From Streptococcus gallolyticus (lineage in GTDB: Bacteria > Bacillota > Bacilli > Lactobacillales > Streptococcaceae): a stretch of 64,000 bases of DNA. The stretch is from contig JAIMFC010000003.1 in assembly GCA_019794795.1 (NCBI GenBank), forward strand, positions 62,001 to 126,000, in the 5' to 3' direction. A model generated the notes under the pieces. That model saw only the letters and a list, made by a program, of their open reading frames with translations. It searched no databases and was not told the origin of the DNA. The translations under genes were made by a program, and so were the position numbers. Below, in pieces: positions 8,267 to 16,841 of the stretch (position 1 is the first letter of the stretch; each line of letters starts with the position of its first letter).

Positions 8267-8299
8267 TATTATCAATTTATATTAGTCTCCTAGATATAG

Positions 8300-8324
8300 A
8301 GCTACCCTTTGGGGTAGCTTTTTT
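8300..8324 (+). terminator. Terminator after the permuted GH3 gene
   Basis: AGCTACCC (8300-8307) pairs with GGGTAGCT (8312-8319) over a 4-base loop and is followed by a T-run. Confidence 0.85.
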
Positions 8325-8344
8325 AGAGAAAAGATAGCTCTTGT

Positions 8345-8411
8345 CAAATTATGCAAGGAAAGAGACAAATTGTGTAAAAACGCTTTCTTATAGCGCAATC
8401 CCTGATAAAAT
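8345..8411 (+). promoter_or_regulatory. LytTR-type paired repeat and promoter of the GtrA-like gene
   Basis: CAAATTATG (8345-8353) and CAAATTGTG (8366-8374) start 21 bp apart. The -10 TAAAAT (8406-8411) follows after 31 bp. Same layout as at 5231 and 9853. Confidence 0.7.
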
Positions 8412-8445
8412 AGAGGTAAATCAAAGAGATTTTATGGAGGAAATC

Positions 8446-8925
8446 ATGAAAGAATGGATTAAAAATCACCCAGATTTGTGGGAGTTTATCAAGTTTAATG
8501 TCCTATCAAATATCGCGACCATTACTAATTTTTGTGTACTATGGCTGGGTAGCACCGTTTTATTTACAGCTTTTTCCAAACAGCCCTTTGACTGGTTCAT
8601 TTTTCATTATCCGGTGAAAAATGGTGGTTTGAACGGCTTCTTGTCCTTCCTGTTAGCCTATGTAGCTGCGCAGGTTGTCAATTATATCGTGCAACGTAGG
8701 CTGGTTTTTGGTGCAGAAAATGACATTTCTAAAACCTTGCACTGGTATATTTTGACAGTTGTGGTGGCTGGAATTTTATCTATTGTTTTGCCACCCTATA
8801 CGACTGCAATTTTCCAATCTTGGGGTATGAGTCTTGGTTGGGCACAGACTTGTGCAAACTGGGTTAATATCATCGTTCAAGTAGCGGTTAACTATCCAAT
8901 GATGAAATTTGTGATTATGAAATAG
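8446..8925 (+). CDS. GtrA-like membrane protein
   Basis: The ATG at 8446 is preceded by GGAGG (8436-8440). Longer frames upstream would run through the promoter. 159 residues with four hydrophobic segments (about 20-42, 55-75, 95-117, 128-150) and the GtrA-family pattern (FIKFNVLSNIATITNF, YVAAQVVNYIVQRRLVFG). GtrA proteins are thought to help flip lipid-linked sugars or modify cell-surface glycans. Under the same regulatory signature as both GH3 enzymes, it may move a glycan or lipid intermediate that they process. Confidence 0.8.
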   Translation: MKEWIKNHPDLWEFIKFNVLSNIATITNFCVLWLGSTVLFTAFSKQPFDWFIFHYPVKNGGLNGFLSFLLAYVAAQVVNYIVQRRLVFGAENDISKTLHWYILTVVVAGILSIVLPPYTTAIFQSWGMSLGWAQTCANWVNIIVQVAVNYPMMKFVIMK

Positions 8926-8928
8926 TTG

Positions 8929-8952
8929 CAGCCTCGTTTGAGGCTGTTTTTT
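8929..8952 (+). terminator. Terminator after the GtrA-like gene
   Basis: CAGCCTC (8929-8935), loop GTTT, GAGGCTG (8940-8946), then six T. Confidence 0.85.
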
Positions 8953-8953
8953 G

Positions 8954-8982
8954 TTGACGTTGACTGAAAATGTCTATATAAT
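8954..8982 (+). promoter_or_regulatory. Consensus sigma-A promoter of the decayed membrane gene
   Basis: TTGACG (8954-8959), 17 bp, TATAAT (8977-8982). It lacks the LytTR repeat pair, so this unit is probably outside the regulon. Confidence 0.75.
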
Positions 8983-9002
8983 TTTTAGGAAGAGGGTTTC
9001 AC

Positions 9003-9809
9003 GTGAAACAGTTTTTGAAGACCTATAAAAAAGAGCTCAGTGCCGTAAGCCTCGTTTTACTTGCTCTCGTTTCCTTTTTCTTGCTTTCAGATTTGACACT
9101 AGTAAAAGAAATACTGATATCATCACCTCGCTAGATGTTAAGAAAAATACGGTAGCAGCCCTAGCAGCAACTTCAGTGGGCACCTCTACATCCATCACTC
9201 TTTTGCCGAACGATATTGGCTCACCGGTAGCGGAAAACATTGCTGATTTAACCAACTATATTGTGGTAGTTTTTGGCGCTATTTGGGTACAAAAATATTT
9301 AGTGGGAATCACTGCGCAATTTTTTTCAAAATCTGTCTACCAATTTCAGCCTTCATTTTCGCAGGAAATGTTTATTTTCCCATGAAAAGATCAAACAATT
9401 TGCTATAAAATTGGCCTTGCTCGGTGCAGTAACCTTTTCCTTGATTCCAGCTAGTGTTGGTATTTCTAACCACATTGAAAAGACTCATGAATTATCCGTA
9501 GAGCAGACGATTAAGAAGGCAACTAAGGGAAACAAGAGTATTCAAAAAGAAGCTGAGAAAAATGAGGATTGGTGGTCAAAGGCGACGAATTTTGTGACCA
9601 ATGCCTATGAGGAGACTATGGAAAAGGTCCAGACCACCATGAGCAATCTTCTGGATGCGGTAGCAGTCTTGATCGTAACGACCTGCGTCATTCCAATTTT
9701 AGTTTTTGTCTTTTTCTTCTGGCTGGTGCGAATACTATTTGGGATGGAATTTCGCCCACATTTACCCAAACTTGTTAAAAGAAAATCCTTGAAAAAATCT
9801 CATGAATAA
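9003..9809 (+). pseudogene. Decayed membrane protein gene with multiple frameshifts
   Basis: GTG at 9003 with GAGGG upstream. Coding potential moves from frame to frame. 9003 to about 9095 gives MKQFLKTYKKELSAVSLVLL and a hydrophobic segment. A second frame continues (SKRNTDIITSLDVKKNTVAA... IVVVFGAIWVQKYLVGITAQ) to about 9330. A short hydrophobic stretch (ICLPISAFIFAGNVYFP) reads in another frame. 9385-9809 then continues (EKIKQFAIKLALLGAV... to KRKSLKKSHE) with a last transmembrane helix near 9660-9740. At least two indels are needed to restore one protein of about 265 residues with three or more membrane segments. I do not recognise the family. Confidence 0.7.
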
Positions 9810-9812
9810 GGG

Positions 9813-9838
9813 AGGCTGGACGAGTTCCAGTCCTTTTT
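9813..9838 (+). terminator. Probable terminator after the decayed membrane gene
   Basis: GGCTGGA pairs with TCCAGTC (one G-T pair), followed by CTTTTTCT. Confidence 0.6.
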
Positions 9839-9852
9839 CTACTCTTTTTCTA

Positions 9853-9920
9853 CAAATTATGTCAAGAATAGAGCAGGTTATGAAGAAAGCGTTTTATTCG
9901 CCAAGTTGATTTGTTATCAT
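9853..9920 (+). promoter_or_regulatory. LytTR-type paired repeat and promoter of the second GH3 gene
   Basis: CAAATTATG (9853-9861) and CAGGTTATG (9874-9882) start 21 bp apart. The extended -10 TGTTATCAT (9912-9920) follows, with its hexamer 32 bp after the second repeat. Third instance of the layout seen at 5231 and 8345. Confidence 0.7.
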
Positions 9921-9953
9921 AAGTTTATCAGAATCGGATAAATGGAGAATTTT

Positions 9954-12353
9954 ATGAAACATCAAGTGATTATTCAACAATTAACCTTGGAAGAAAAGGC
10001 TGCTCTGATGGCTGGAAAATCCGTCTGGGAAACCAAGGATTATACTGAAAAAGGTGTCCCATCTATTTTCATATCAGACGGACCGCACGGTATCCGTAAG
10101 CAAGAGGGTGAGGGAGATCACTTGGGACTCAACGCCTCTGTGCCAACGACCTGTTTTCCTACAGCTGCCACCCTTGCTAATAGCTGGAATCCAGACCTTG
10201 TCGAAGAAGTTGGTAGTGCTCTAGGGGCAGAAGCTAGTAGTTTAGATGTGAACATGGTCTTGGGTCCTGGTCTCAATATCAAACGCAGTCCTCTTTGTGG
10301 ACGGAATTTTGAGTATTATTCAGAAGACCCTTATCAAGCTGGGAAAATGGCTGCAGCTATGATTCGTGGTTTGCAATCTCAAGGAGTGGCCGCGACACCA
10401 AAACATTTTGCGGTGAATAGCCAAGAATTGCGCCGCATGGCCTCAGATTCCATCGTTGACGAGCGGACTCTCCGCGAAATTTACCTGACTGGTTTTGAAA
10501 TTGCGGTCAAGGAAGGCAATCCAAAGGCCATCATGAGTGCTTATAATAAAATCAATGGTAATTATGCCAACGAAGACAAGCGCTTGCTTCGTGATATTTT
10601 GCGAGATGAGTGGGGCTTTACAGGATTTGTCGTGTCTGACTGGGGTGGTTCAAATGATCACGTTCTCGGTGTGGAAAATGGTAGTCATCTTGAAATGCCT
10701 GGTACAACAACAGTTGGTCAGAAGGAAATCATCGATGCCGTCAAGAACGGTCGTCTATCTGAAACAGTCTTGGATGAGCGCGTAGATGAGTTGTTAATGG
10801 TCGTTTTGGACTTGGCTACACAGGAAAAACGCAGTGTGGACTACGATTACCAACATGCGATTGCTCGTAAGGCTGCTGCTGATAGTATCGTTCTTTTAAA
10901 AAATGAAGACCAGATTTTACCGCTTGATTCTCAAAAAACACTTGCTGTCATTGGTGAATTTGCCAAAAATCCGCGTTATCAAGGGGCGGGGTCTTCTCTG
11001 ATCAATGCTAAAAAACTGGACAATACGGTTGATAGTCTTAAAGATTATGATGTGACAGTTGTGGGCTACGCCCAAGGGTATCAACGTGTAGATAAGGCGG
11101 ATGAAGGTTTGGCCCATGAAGCTCTTTCCTTGGCAAAAAAAGCTGATACAGTGCTTTTCTACATGGGCTTAGATGAGATTAGTGAGAGTGAAGGCTTGGA
11201 TCGTAGCCATCTTTCCTTGCCACAAAATCAACTCTCTCTCTTGAAAAAGTTGCAGACTGTTACCCAGAATATTGTGGTAGTCTTGTCAGCAGGTTCGGTG
11301 GTGGATTTATCATGGATTAGCGGTGTCAAGGCAGTCATTCATGGTTATCTTTCCGGTCAAGCTGGCGCGCCAGCTATGCTGGATGCATTGACAGGTAAGA
11401 TCAACCCAAGTGGAAAATTGAGCGAAACCTATCCTGTTTCCTTGTCAGACCTGCCTTCGTCACGCGAATTTCCAGCGACGGGTGATTACTCACTCTACCG
11501 TGAGGGATTGTATGTTGGTTATCGTTATACAGATAAGGCTGGACTTGCTGTTCAATATCCGTTTGGTTACGGGCTTTCTTATACAGACTTTACTTATTCT
11601 GACCTTGCTGTGGAGGAAAATGGTATTCGTTTGACTATTACCAACACAGGCTCTGTAGCCGGTAGCGAAGTTGTTCAACTCTACATTGGGAAAGAAGCCA
11701 GTGCCCTTTATCGTCCATTTAAGGAGTTGAAAGGATTTGCTAAAGTTTATATCGAAGCAGGTAAGTCTCAGGAAGTCTTTATTCCATTTGATGCCTATAG
11801 TTTCCGTTATTTCAATGTGGAAACCAATCAATTCGAGGTGGAAGGTGGAGACTATCAGATCTATGTAGGAGCAAGCTCGGCGGATATTCGTTTAACAGCA
11901 CAATTGGCAAAAACAGCAACAACTGACCTGATGCCAGACCAAAGCGTTCTTCCAAGCTATTTCAGTGGACAAGTGGCAGCAGTTTCTGATGAAGAATTTG
12001 CTAAATTACTGGGACGTCCGGTACCAGTTGAGTCTTGGAAAGTAGGACAAGAGCTCCGCCTCAACGACCCTATTTTGAAAATGCAGTATGCTAAGAGCGG
12101 CCTTGCTCGCTTGGTGTATAAACTCCTGCGCCATTTGCTCAAAAAGGCAGAAGAAAAAGGAACTCCAGATCTTAATCTCCTTTTCATGTACAATATGCCT
12201 TTCCGTGCTATTGCCAAGATGACAGGTGATATGATTGACCAAAATATGGTGGCTGCGATTCTCATGATGGTCAACGGACATTTCTTTAAAGGGGTGGGTC
12301 AATTGTGGAAGGCCTTTCGTGCTAAAAACGCTTACCAAAAACAACTTTCCTAA
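9954..12353 (+). CDS. Cytosolic GH3 beta-glucosidase-type enzyme
   Basis: The start is placed at the ATG at 9954 because GGAGA (9944-9948) lies just before it; an ATG at 9942 overlaps that site. 799 residues, no signal peptide, normal GH3 order: barrel domain (SDGPHGIRKQEG, KHF near 145, nucleophile D229 in VVSDWGG), C-terminal sandwich domain (acid/base candidate E413 in SESEGLDRS), fibronectin-III-like domain (about 520-640) and an extra helical tail of ~130 residues (to KAFRAKNAYQKQLS). The tail is found in some GH3 enzymes; its role is unknown. Together with the membrane-anchored GH3 it suggests two-step outside/inside breakdown of a glycoside. Confidence 0.88.
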   Translation: MKHQVIIQQLTLEEKAALMAGKSVWETKDYTEKGVPSIFISDGPHGIRKQEGEGDHLGLNASVPTTCFPTAATLANSWNPDLVEEVGSALGAEASSLDVNMVLGPGLNIKRSPLCGRNFEYYSEDPYQAGKMAAAMIRGLQSQGVAATPKHFAVNSQELRRMASDSIVDERTLREIYLTGFEIAVKEGNPKAIMSAYNKINGNYANEDKRLLRDILRDEWGFTGFVVSDWGGSNDHVLGVENGSHLEMPGTTTVGQKEIIDAVKNGRLSETVLDERVDELLMVVLDLATQEKRSVDYDYQHAIARKAAADSIVLLKNEDQILPLDSQKTLAVIGEFAKNPRYQGAGSSLINAKKLDNTVDSLKDYDVTVVGYAQGYQRVDKADEGLAHEALSLAKKADTVLFYMGLDEISESEGLDRSHLSLPQNQLSLLKKLQTVTQNIVVVLSAGSVVDLSWISGVKAVIHGYLSGQAGAPAMLDALTGKINPSGKLSETYPVSLSDLPSSREFPATGDYSLYREGLYVGYRYTDKAGLAVQYPFGYGLSYTDFTYSDLAVEENGIRLTITNTGSVAGSEVVQLYIGKEASALYRPFKELKGFAKVYIEAGKSQEVFIPFDAYSFRYFNVETNQFEVEGGDYQIYVGASSADIRLTAQLAKTATTDLMPDQSVLPSYFSGQVAAVSDEEFAKLLGRPVPVESWKVGQELRLNDPILKMQYAKSGLARLVYKLLRHLLKKAEEKGTPDLNLLFMYNMPFRAIAKMTGDMIDQNMVAAILMMVNGHFFKGVGQLWKAFRAKNAYQKQLS

Positions 12354-12357
12354 TTTA

Positions 12358-12402
12358 TGATATAATAGAAAAAACGTCTGCCAGCTAGTTTTAGTTGGCA
12401 GA
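12358..12402 (+). promoter_or_regulatory. Promoter and leader hairpin of the glycosyltransferase gene
   Basis: Extended -10 TGATATAAT (12358-12366) sits just after the GH3 stop. The leader carries an 11-bp hairpin, TCTGCCAGCTA (12377-12387) with TAGTTGGCAGA (12392-12402), with one G-T pair and no T-run, so it is probably not a simple terminator. Confidence 0.55.
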
Positions 12403-12425
12403 AACCTTGTAAAGTGGAGAGAAAG

Positions 12426-13439
12426 ATGACATTATTAACCATTGCCATCCCTAGTTACAATGCTCAAGATTACTTGCACTATTGTGTTTCGTCGCTAGTT
12501 GTGGGCGGGGATCAGGTAGAAATTTTGATTATCAATGATGGTTCCAGTGACCGTACTCAAGAAATTGCTGAGGAACTAGAGGCTAAGTATCCAAATGTTC
12601 GTGCGGTTTATCAGGAAAATAAGGGACATGGCGGAGCTGTTAATACGGGCCTTCGTGAAGCGCGTGGCCTCTACTACAAGGTCGTAGACAGTGATGACTG
12701 GGTGGATGCGCGTGCCTATATCAAGATTTTAGAAACCTTGTCTAAGCTGGAAGCAGAGGGAAATCTGGTAGATGCCTTTATTTCGAATTTTGTGTATGAA
12801 AAAGAGGGGCAAAGCCGTAAGAAATCCATGAGCTACAAGGATGTTATGCCGGCAGAAAAGGTCTTTACCTGGGATGAAATGGGCGCTTTTTCAAAAGGGC
12901 AATATATGATGATGCACTCGCTCATCTATCGGACAGAGCTCTTGCGTCAGATTAACCTCCAATTACCAGAACACACTTTTTATGTGGATAATATCTTTGT
13001 CTTCACGCCTTCAAAATATATCAAGACAATGTACTATTTGCCGGTTGATTTCTATCGTTACTTCATCGGTCGTGACGATCAGTCAGTTAATGAAGCAGTG
13101 ATGATTAAACGGATTGACCAGCAATTAAAGGTCAACAAAATCTTAGTGGATGAACTCAAGTTGGATGAGATTTCATCCAGCGACCAGCGCAGCTATTTGC
13201 TCAATCATGTAGAAATCGTGACGACAGTATCATGTGCCCTTCTCAATCGAGCAGGGACTGCTGAGCATATGACGAAGAAACAAGAACTCTGGGAATACAT
13301 CGAAAACAACAACCCTGAACTGTTCAAAGTAATTCGTAATGGTCTTTTGGGACAATTAACCAATCTTTATGGCTATCCAGGTCGAAAGTTATCAAATGCC
13401 TTGTACAAGGTTGCCAAGAAAATCTATGGATTCAATTAA
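12426..13439 (+). CDS. Family 2 glycosyltransferase
   Basis: ATG at 12426 with GGAGAG (12416-12421) before it; 337 residues. The GT-A fold is clear: LTIAIPSYNAQDYL at the N-terminus, IINDGSSDRTQEI (nucleotide-binding D), NKGHGGAVNTGL, and the DxD-type VVDSDDW near residue 92. No transmembrane segment is evident. It probably transfers a sugar from a nucleotide donor to a lipid or polysaccharide precursor. It is the last gene of the accessory carbohydrate region but has its own promoter without LytTR repeats. Confidence 0.85.
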   Translation: MTLLTIAIPSYNAQDYLHYCVSSLVVGGDQVEILIINDGSSDRTQEIAEELEAKYPNVRAVYQENKGHGGAVNTGLREARGLYYKVVDSDDWVDARAYIKILETLSKLEAEGNLVDAFISNFVYEKEGQSRKKSMSYKDVMPAEKVFTWDEMGAFSKGQYMMMHSLIYRTELLRQINLQLPEHTFYVDNIFVFTPSKYIKTMYYLPVDFYRYFIGRDDQSVNEAVMIKRIDQQLKVNKILVDELKLDEISSSDQRSYLLNHVEIVTTVSCALLNRAGTAEHMTKKQELWEYIENNNPELFKVIRNGLLGQLTNLYGYPGRKLSNALYKVAKKIYGFN

Positions 13440-13503
13440 GATTAAGGAAGGCTTAAGCTAGAGCGATTATACTTAGTTTATTCTTTTCATATATCTTCGG
13501 AAG

Positions 13504-13526
13504 AACGGCAAAAGGCTGTTTTTCTT
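13504..13526 (+). terminator. Terminator before the aldo/keto reductase gene
   Basis: AACGGC / GCTGTT (one G-T pair) over AAAAG, followed by TTTCTTTTTC. Directly downstream is an extended -10, TGCTATAAT (13535-13543), for the next gene. Confidence 0.6.
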
Positions 13527-13569
13527 TTTCTTTATGCTATAATAGGGAGAGAAAAGAAAGGGGTTACAC

Positions 13570-14481
13570 ATGCAAGAATTGGGAAAAACAGGCTTAGAAG
13601 TGTCAAGAATTGCTCTTGGTTGTATGCGCATGGATGCACTGACGGTTGCAGAAGCTAGTCAAGTACTGCAAACGGCCTTGGAAAATGGGATAAACTTTTT
13701 TGACCATGCGGATATTTATGGTGGAGGACAGTCGGAGTTGCGTTTTGCGGCGGCAGCTAAGGAGCTTGGTCTCAAGCGAGACGACATGATTCTTCAGTCA
13801 AAATGTGGTATCCACGACGGTTATTTTGATTTTTCAAAAGAACATATCTTGAAGTCTGTTGATGGAATTTTATCCCGTTTGGAGACAGATTATCTGGATG
13901 TTTTGGCTTTGCACAGACCAGATGCCCTCATGGAGGCAGAAGAGGTTGCGGCGGCTTTTTATCGTTTGAAAAAGGCTGGGAAAGTTCGTCATTTTGGTGT
14001 CAGCAATCAGAACATTTATCAAATGGAATTGCTTCAGTCCTATATGGATATGCCTCTGGCAGTCAATCAGCTCCAGTTGTCACCAGCTCATACGCCTATG
14101 ATTGATGCAGGTTTTCATGTCAATATGAAGGATGATGCAGCAACCATGCGAGATGGTGGCTTGATAGACTATTGTCAACTGAAGAAAATTACCATTCAGG
14201 CGTGGTCTCCATTTTTGGTTAGCTTGTCAGAAGGTATTTTTGCGACTCATCCAGCCTATGCCAAACTCAATGCGACGATTGCCAAGTATGCAAGCCAATA
14301 TGGAGTATCTGATGAGGCGATTGTGGTTGCTTGGATCATGCGCCACCCAGCTAAGATTCAGACTATTGTGGGGTCTATGAATCCGGGTCGTCTTGCTAAA
14401 ATTGCTCAAGCTGAGAAAGTCTCTCTGACGCGAGCTGAGTGGTATGACATTTACAAGAGTGCAGGAAATATCTTGCCTTAA
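13570..14481 (+). CDS. Aldo/keto reductase (YdhF type)
   Basis: 303 residues, a TIM-barrel NAD(P)H-dependent oxidoreductase. Visible family features: LGKTGLEVSRIALGCMRMD at the start, NFFDHADIYGGG with the catalytic D and Y, LQSKCG with the catalytic K, LHRPD with the H, and the cofactor-binding C-terminus (QTIVGSMNPGRL). The physiological carbonyl substrate is unknown. A GNAT gene follows 12 bp downstream and is probably co-transcribed. Confidence 0.9.
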   Translation: MQELGKTGLEVSRIALGCMRMDALTVAEASQVLQTALENGINFFDHADIYGGGQSELRFAAAAKELGLKRDDMILQSKCGIHDGYFDFSKEHILKSVDGILSRLETDYLDVLALHRPDALMEAEEVAAAFYRLKKAGKVRHFGVSNQNIYQMELLQSYMDMPLAVNQLQLSPAHTPMIDAGFHVNMKDDAATMRDGGLIDYCQLKKITIQAWSPFLVSLSEGIFATHPAYAKLNATIAKYASQYGVSDEAIVVAWIMRHPAKIQTIVGSMNPGRLAKIAQAEKVSLTRAEWYDIYKSAGNILP

Positions 14482-14493
14482 AGGAGGACGCAG

Positions 14494-14937
14494 ATGGATT
14501 GGACAGTAAAAGCATTTTCAGATTTATCCGTAGATGAACTGTATCAAGTTTTAGAATTACGCTCAGAGGTCTTTGTCTTGGAGCAAGAGTGTGCCTACCA
14601 AGATGTGGATGGAGTGGACCCTCAATGTTATCATTTGTTTGGAAAATCCGACGGGAAAATTGTAGCTTATCTGCGTATCCTCCCCCCAGGGTTGACGTTT
14701 TCAGAAGCCTCTATTGGTCGTGTCGTCATTAAGCTTAGTCACCGTGGGCAAAAATTAGCCGGTCCTATGTTGGAAGCTGCGATGCAGTATGTGATTGAAG
14801 ATATGGGACAAGAAACGATTAAGATTTCAGCCCAGACTTATCTAGAAAAATTTTACCAATCTCAGGGCTTTGTGGCTGTTTCAGATATGTATCTGGAAGA
14901 CGGAATCCCACATATGGATATGGTTTATGAAAAGTAA
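14494..14937 (+). CDS. elaA: ElaA-type GNAT acetyltransferase
   Basis: 147 residues. Family marks include LRSEVFVLEQECAYQDVDG, HLFG, AYLRILPPG and the acetyl-CoA loop region IGRVVIKLSHRGQKLAGPML, ending with AQTYLEKFYQSQGFV. This is the compact ElaA branch of the GNAT superfamily. The acceptor substrate is not known. AAAGGAGG lies before the ATG, 12 bp after the reductase stop. Confidence 0.85.
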   Translation: MDWTVKAFSDLSVDELYQVLELRSEVFVLEQECAYQDVDGVDPQCYHLFGKSDGKIVAYLRILPPGLTFSEASIGRVVIKLSHRGQKLAGPMLEAAMQYVIEDMGQETIKISAQTYLEKFYQSQGFVAVSDMYLEDGIPHMDMVYEK

Positions 14938-14965
14938 AACGGAGTGGAAACTTCGTTTTATTTCT
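14936..14965 (+). terminator. Terminator after elaA
   Basis: AAAACGGAG pairs with CTTCGTTTT (one G-T pair), followed by ATTTCTT. A TGTTAGAAT extended -10 near 15009-15017 then serves aspS. Confidence 0.6.
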
Positions 14966-15052
14966 TCTAGGAAAATCTACCCAAATAATCCAAATGAAGC
15001 CTGTTTTATGTTAGAATAGTAGGGAATGAATAATGCAAAAAAGAGGATAAAT

Positions 15053-16801
15053 ATGGAACGTTCTATGTATGCTGGACGTGTTCGTAGTGAGCACATCGGA
15101 AATAAAATTACTCTGAAAGGCTGGGTTGGTCGCCGTCGTGACCTTGGAGGTCTTATCTTTATTGACCTTCGTGACCGTGAAGGGATTATGCAGTTGGTCA
15201 TCAATCCTGAAGAAGTTTCAGCTGAAGTTATGGCAACGGCTGAAAGTCTTCGTAGCGAGTTTGTTATCGAAGTTACTGGTGCAGTTGCTGCCCGTGAACA
15301 AGCTAACGATAACTTGCCAACAGGTGCCGTTGAATTGAAGGTTGAAGCACTTACAGTTTTGAACAGTGCTAAAACAACACCATTTGAAATCAAAGACGGT
15401 ATTGAAGCCAACGATGATACTCGCATGCGTTACCGCTACCTCGACCTTCGTCGTCCAGAAATGCTTGAAAACTTCAAATTGCGTGCTAAAGTAACACACT
15501 CAATCCGTAACTACCTTGATGAGCTTGAGTTTATCGATGTGGAAACACCAATGTTGACTAAATCAACACCTGAAGGTGCACGTGACTATTTGGTTCCAAG
15601 CCGTGTTAGCCAAGGTCATTTCTATGCTTTGCCACAAAGTCCACAAATTACCAAGCAATTGTTGATGAATGCTGGCTTTGACCGCTACTATCAAATCGTT
15701 AAATGTTTCCGTGATGAGGACCTTCGTGGAGACCGTCAACCTGAGTTTACACAAGTTGACTTAGAAACATCATTCTTGTCAGACCAAGAAATTCAAGATA
15801 TTGTTGAAGGCATGATTGCTCGTGTGATGAAAGAAACCAAAGGTATCGAGGTTTCTTTGCCATTCCCACGTATGGCTTATGATGATGCCATGAATAACTA
15901 CGGTTCAGATAAACCGGATACACGTTTTGACATGTTGCTCCAAGACTTGACAGATCTTGTCAAAGACGTTGACTTCAAAGTCTTCTCAGAAGCACCTGTG
16001 GTTAAAGCCATTGTGGTTAAAAATAATGCAGATAAATATTCTCGTAAAGACATCGATAAGCTGACAGAAGTGGCTAAACAATTTGGCGCTAAAGGTTTGG
16101 CTTGGGTCAAATATGCTGACGATGCTATCTCAGGACCAGTTGCTAAGTTCTTGACAAGTATGGAAAGCAAGTTGACAGACGCTTTACAACTTGAAAATAA
16201 TGACTTAGTTCTCTTTGTGGCAGATACTTTGGAAGTTGCTAACAATACCTTGGGTGCCCTTCGTAGCCGTATTGCTAAAGAGTTGGACATGATTGACCAG
16301 TCGAAATTCAACTTCCTTTGGGTTGTTGATTGGCCGATGTTTGAATGGTCTGAAGAAGAAGGCCGTTACATGTCTGCTCACCACCCATTCACTTTGCCAA
16401 CAACAGAATCAGCTCATGAATTAGAGGGTGATTTGGCTAAGGTTAAAGCTGTTGCTTACGATATCGTCTTGAACGGTTATGAGCTTGGTGGTGGTAGCCT
16501 TCGTATCAACCAAAAAGAGATGCAAGAGCGTATGTTCAAAGCCCTTGGTTTCACAGCAGGATCAGCTCATGAACAATTTGGTTTCTTGCTTGAAGCTATG
16601 GATTATGGATTCCCACCACACGGTGGTTTGGCTATCGGTCTTGACCGCTTCGTTATGCTGTTGGCAGGCAAAGATAATATCCGTGAAGTGATTGCCTTCC
16701 CTAAAAACAATAAAGCAAGTGACCCAATGACGCAGGCTCCAAGTACAGTTGCGGCTGCTCAATTGGATGAGTTGGCTTTGCAGATTAACTTGCCAGAATA
16801 A
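15053..16801 (+). CDS. aspS: Aspartyl-tRNA synthetase
   Basis: The ATG at 15053 is preferred because AGAGGA (15041-15046) precedes it; an upstream ATG at 15026 lacks a site. 582 residues: N-terminal OB-fold anticodon-binding domain ([20 protein letters not shown]), class II catalytic core with motif 2 ([18 protein letters not shown]), the GAD insertion (about 300-400) and motif 3 ([14 protein letters not shown]). Bacterial-type AspRS of normal length. It charges tRNA-Asp in the cytoplasm. Confidence 0.97.
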   Translation: MERSMYAGRVRSEHIGNKITLKGWVGRRRDLGGLIFIDLRDREGIMQLVINPEEVSAEVMATAESLRSEFVIEVTGAVAAREQANDNLPTGAVELKVEALTVLNSAKTTPFEIKDGIEANDDTRMRYRYLDLRRPEMLENFKLRAKVTHSIRNYLDELEFIDVETPMLTKSTPEGARDYLVPSRVSQGHFYALPQSPQITKQLLMNAGFDRYYQIVKCFRDEDLRGDRQPEFTQVDLETSFLSDQEIQDIVEGMIARVMKETKGIEVSLPFPRMAYDDAMNNYGSDKPDTRFDMLLQDLTDLVKDVDFKVFSEAPVVKAIVVKNNADKYSRKDIDKLTEVAKQFGAKGLAWVKYADDAISGPVAKFLTSMESKLTDALQLENNDLVLFVADTLEVANNTLGALRSRIAKELDMIDQSKFNFLWVVDWPMFEWSEEEGRYMSAHHPFTLPTTESAHELEGDLAKVKAVAYDIVLNGYELGGGSLRINQKEMQERMFKALGFTAGSAHEQFGFLLEAMDYGFPPHGGLAIGLDRFVMLLAGKDNIREVIAFPKNNKASDPMTQAPSTVAAAQLDELALQINLPE

Positions 16802-16805
16802 GAAG

Positions 16806-16827
16806 AAACGAGCCTAAGGCTCGTTTT
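16806..16827 (+). terminator. Terminator after aspS
   Basis: AACGAGCC (16807-16814), loop TAA, GGCTCGTT (16818-16825) and TT. The tail is short, so some read-through into the YitT genes is possible. Confidence 0.7.
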
Positions 16828-16841
16828 GCATGGAGTAAAAC

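Noticed and set aside
8341-8445. A longer GtrA-like reading frame starting with TTG at 8341
   Set aside because: It would translate through the LytTR repeats and the -10 box. GGAGG before the ATG at 8446 gives a better start.
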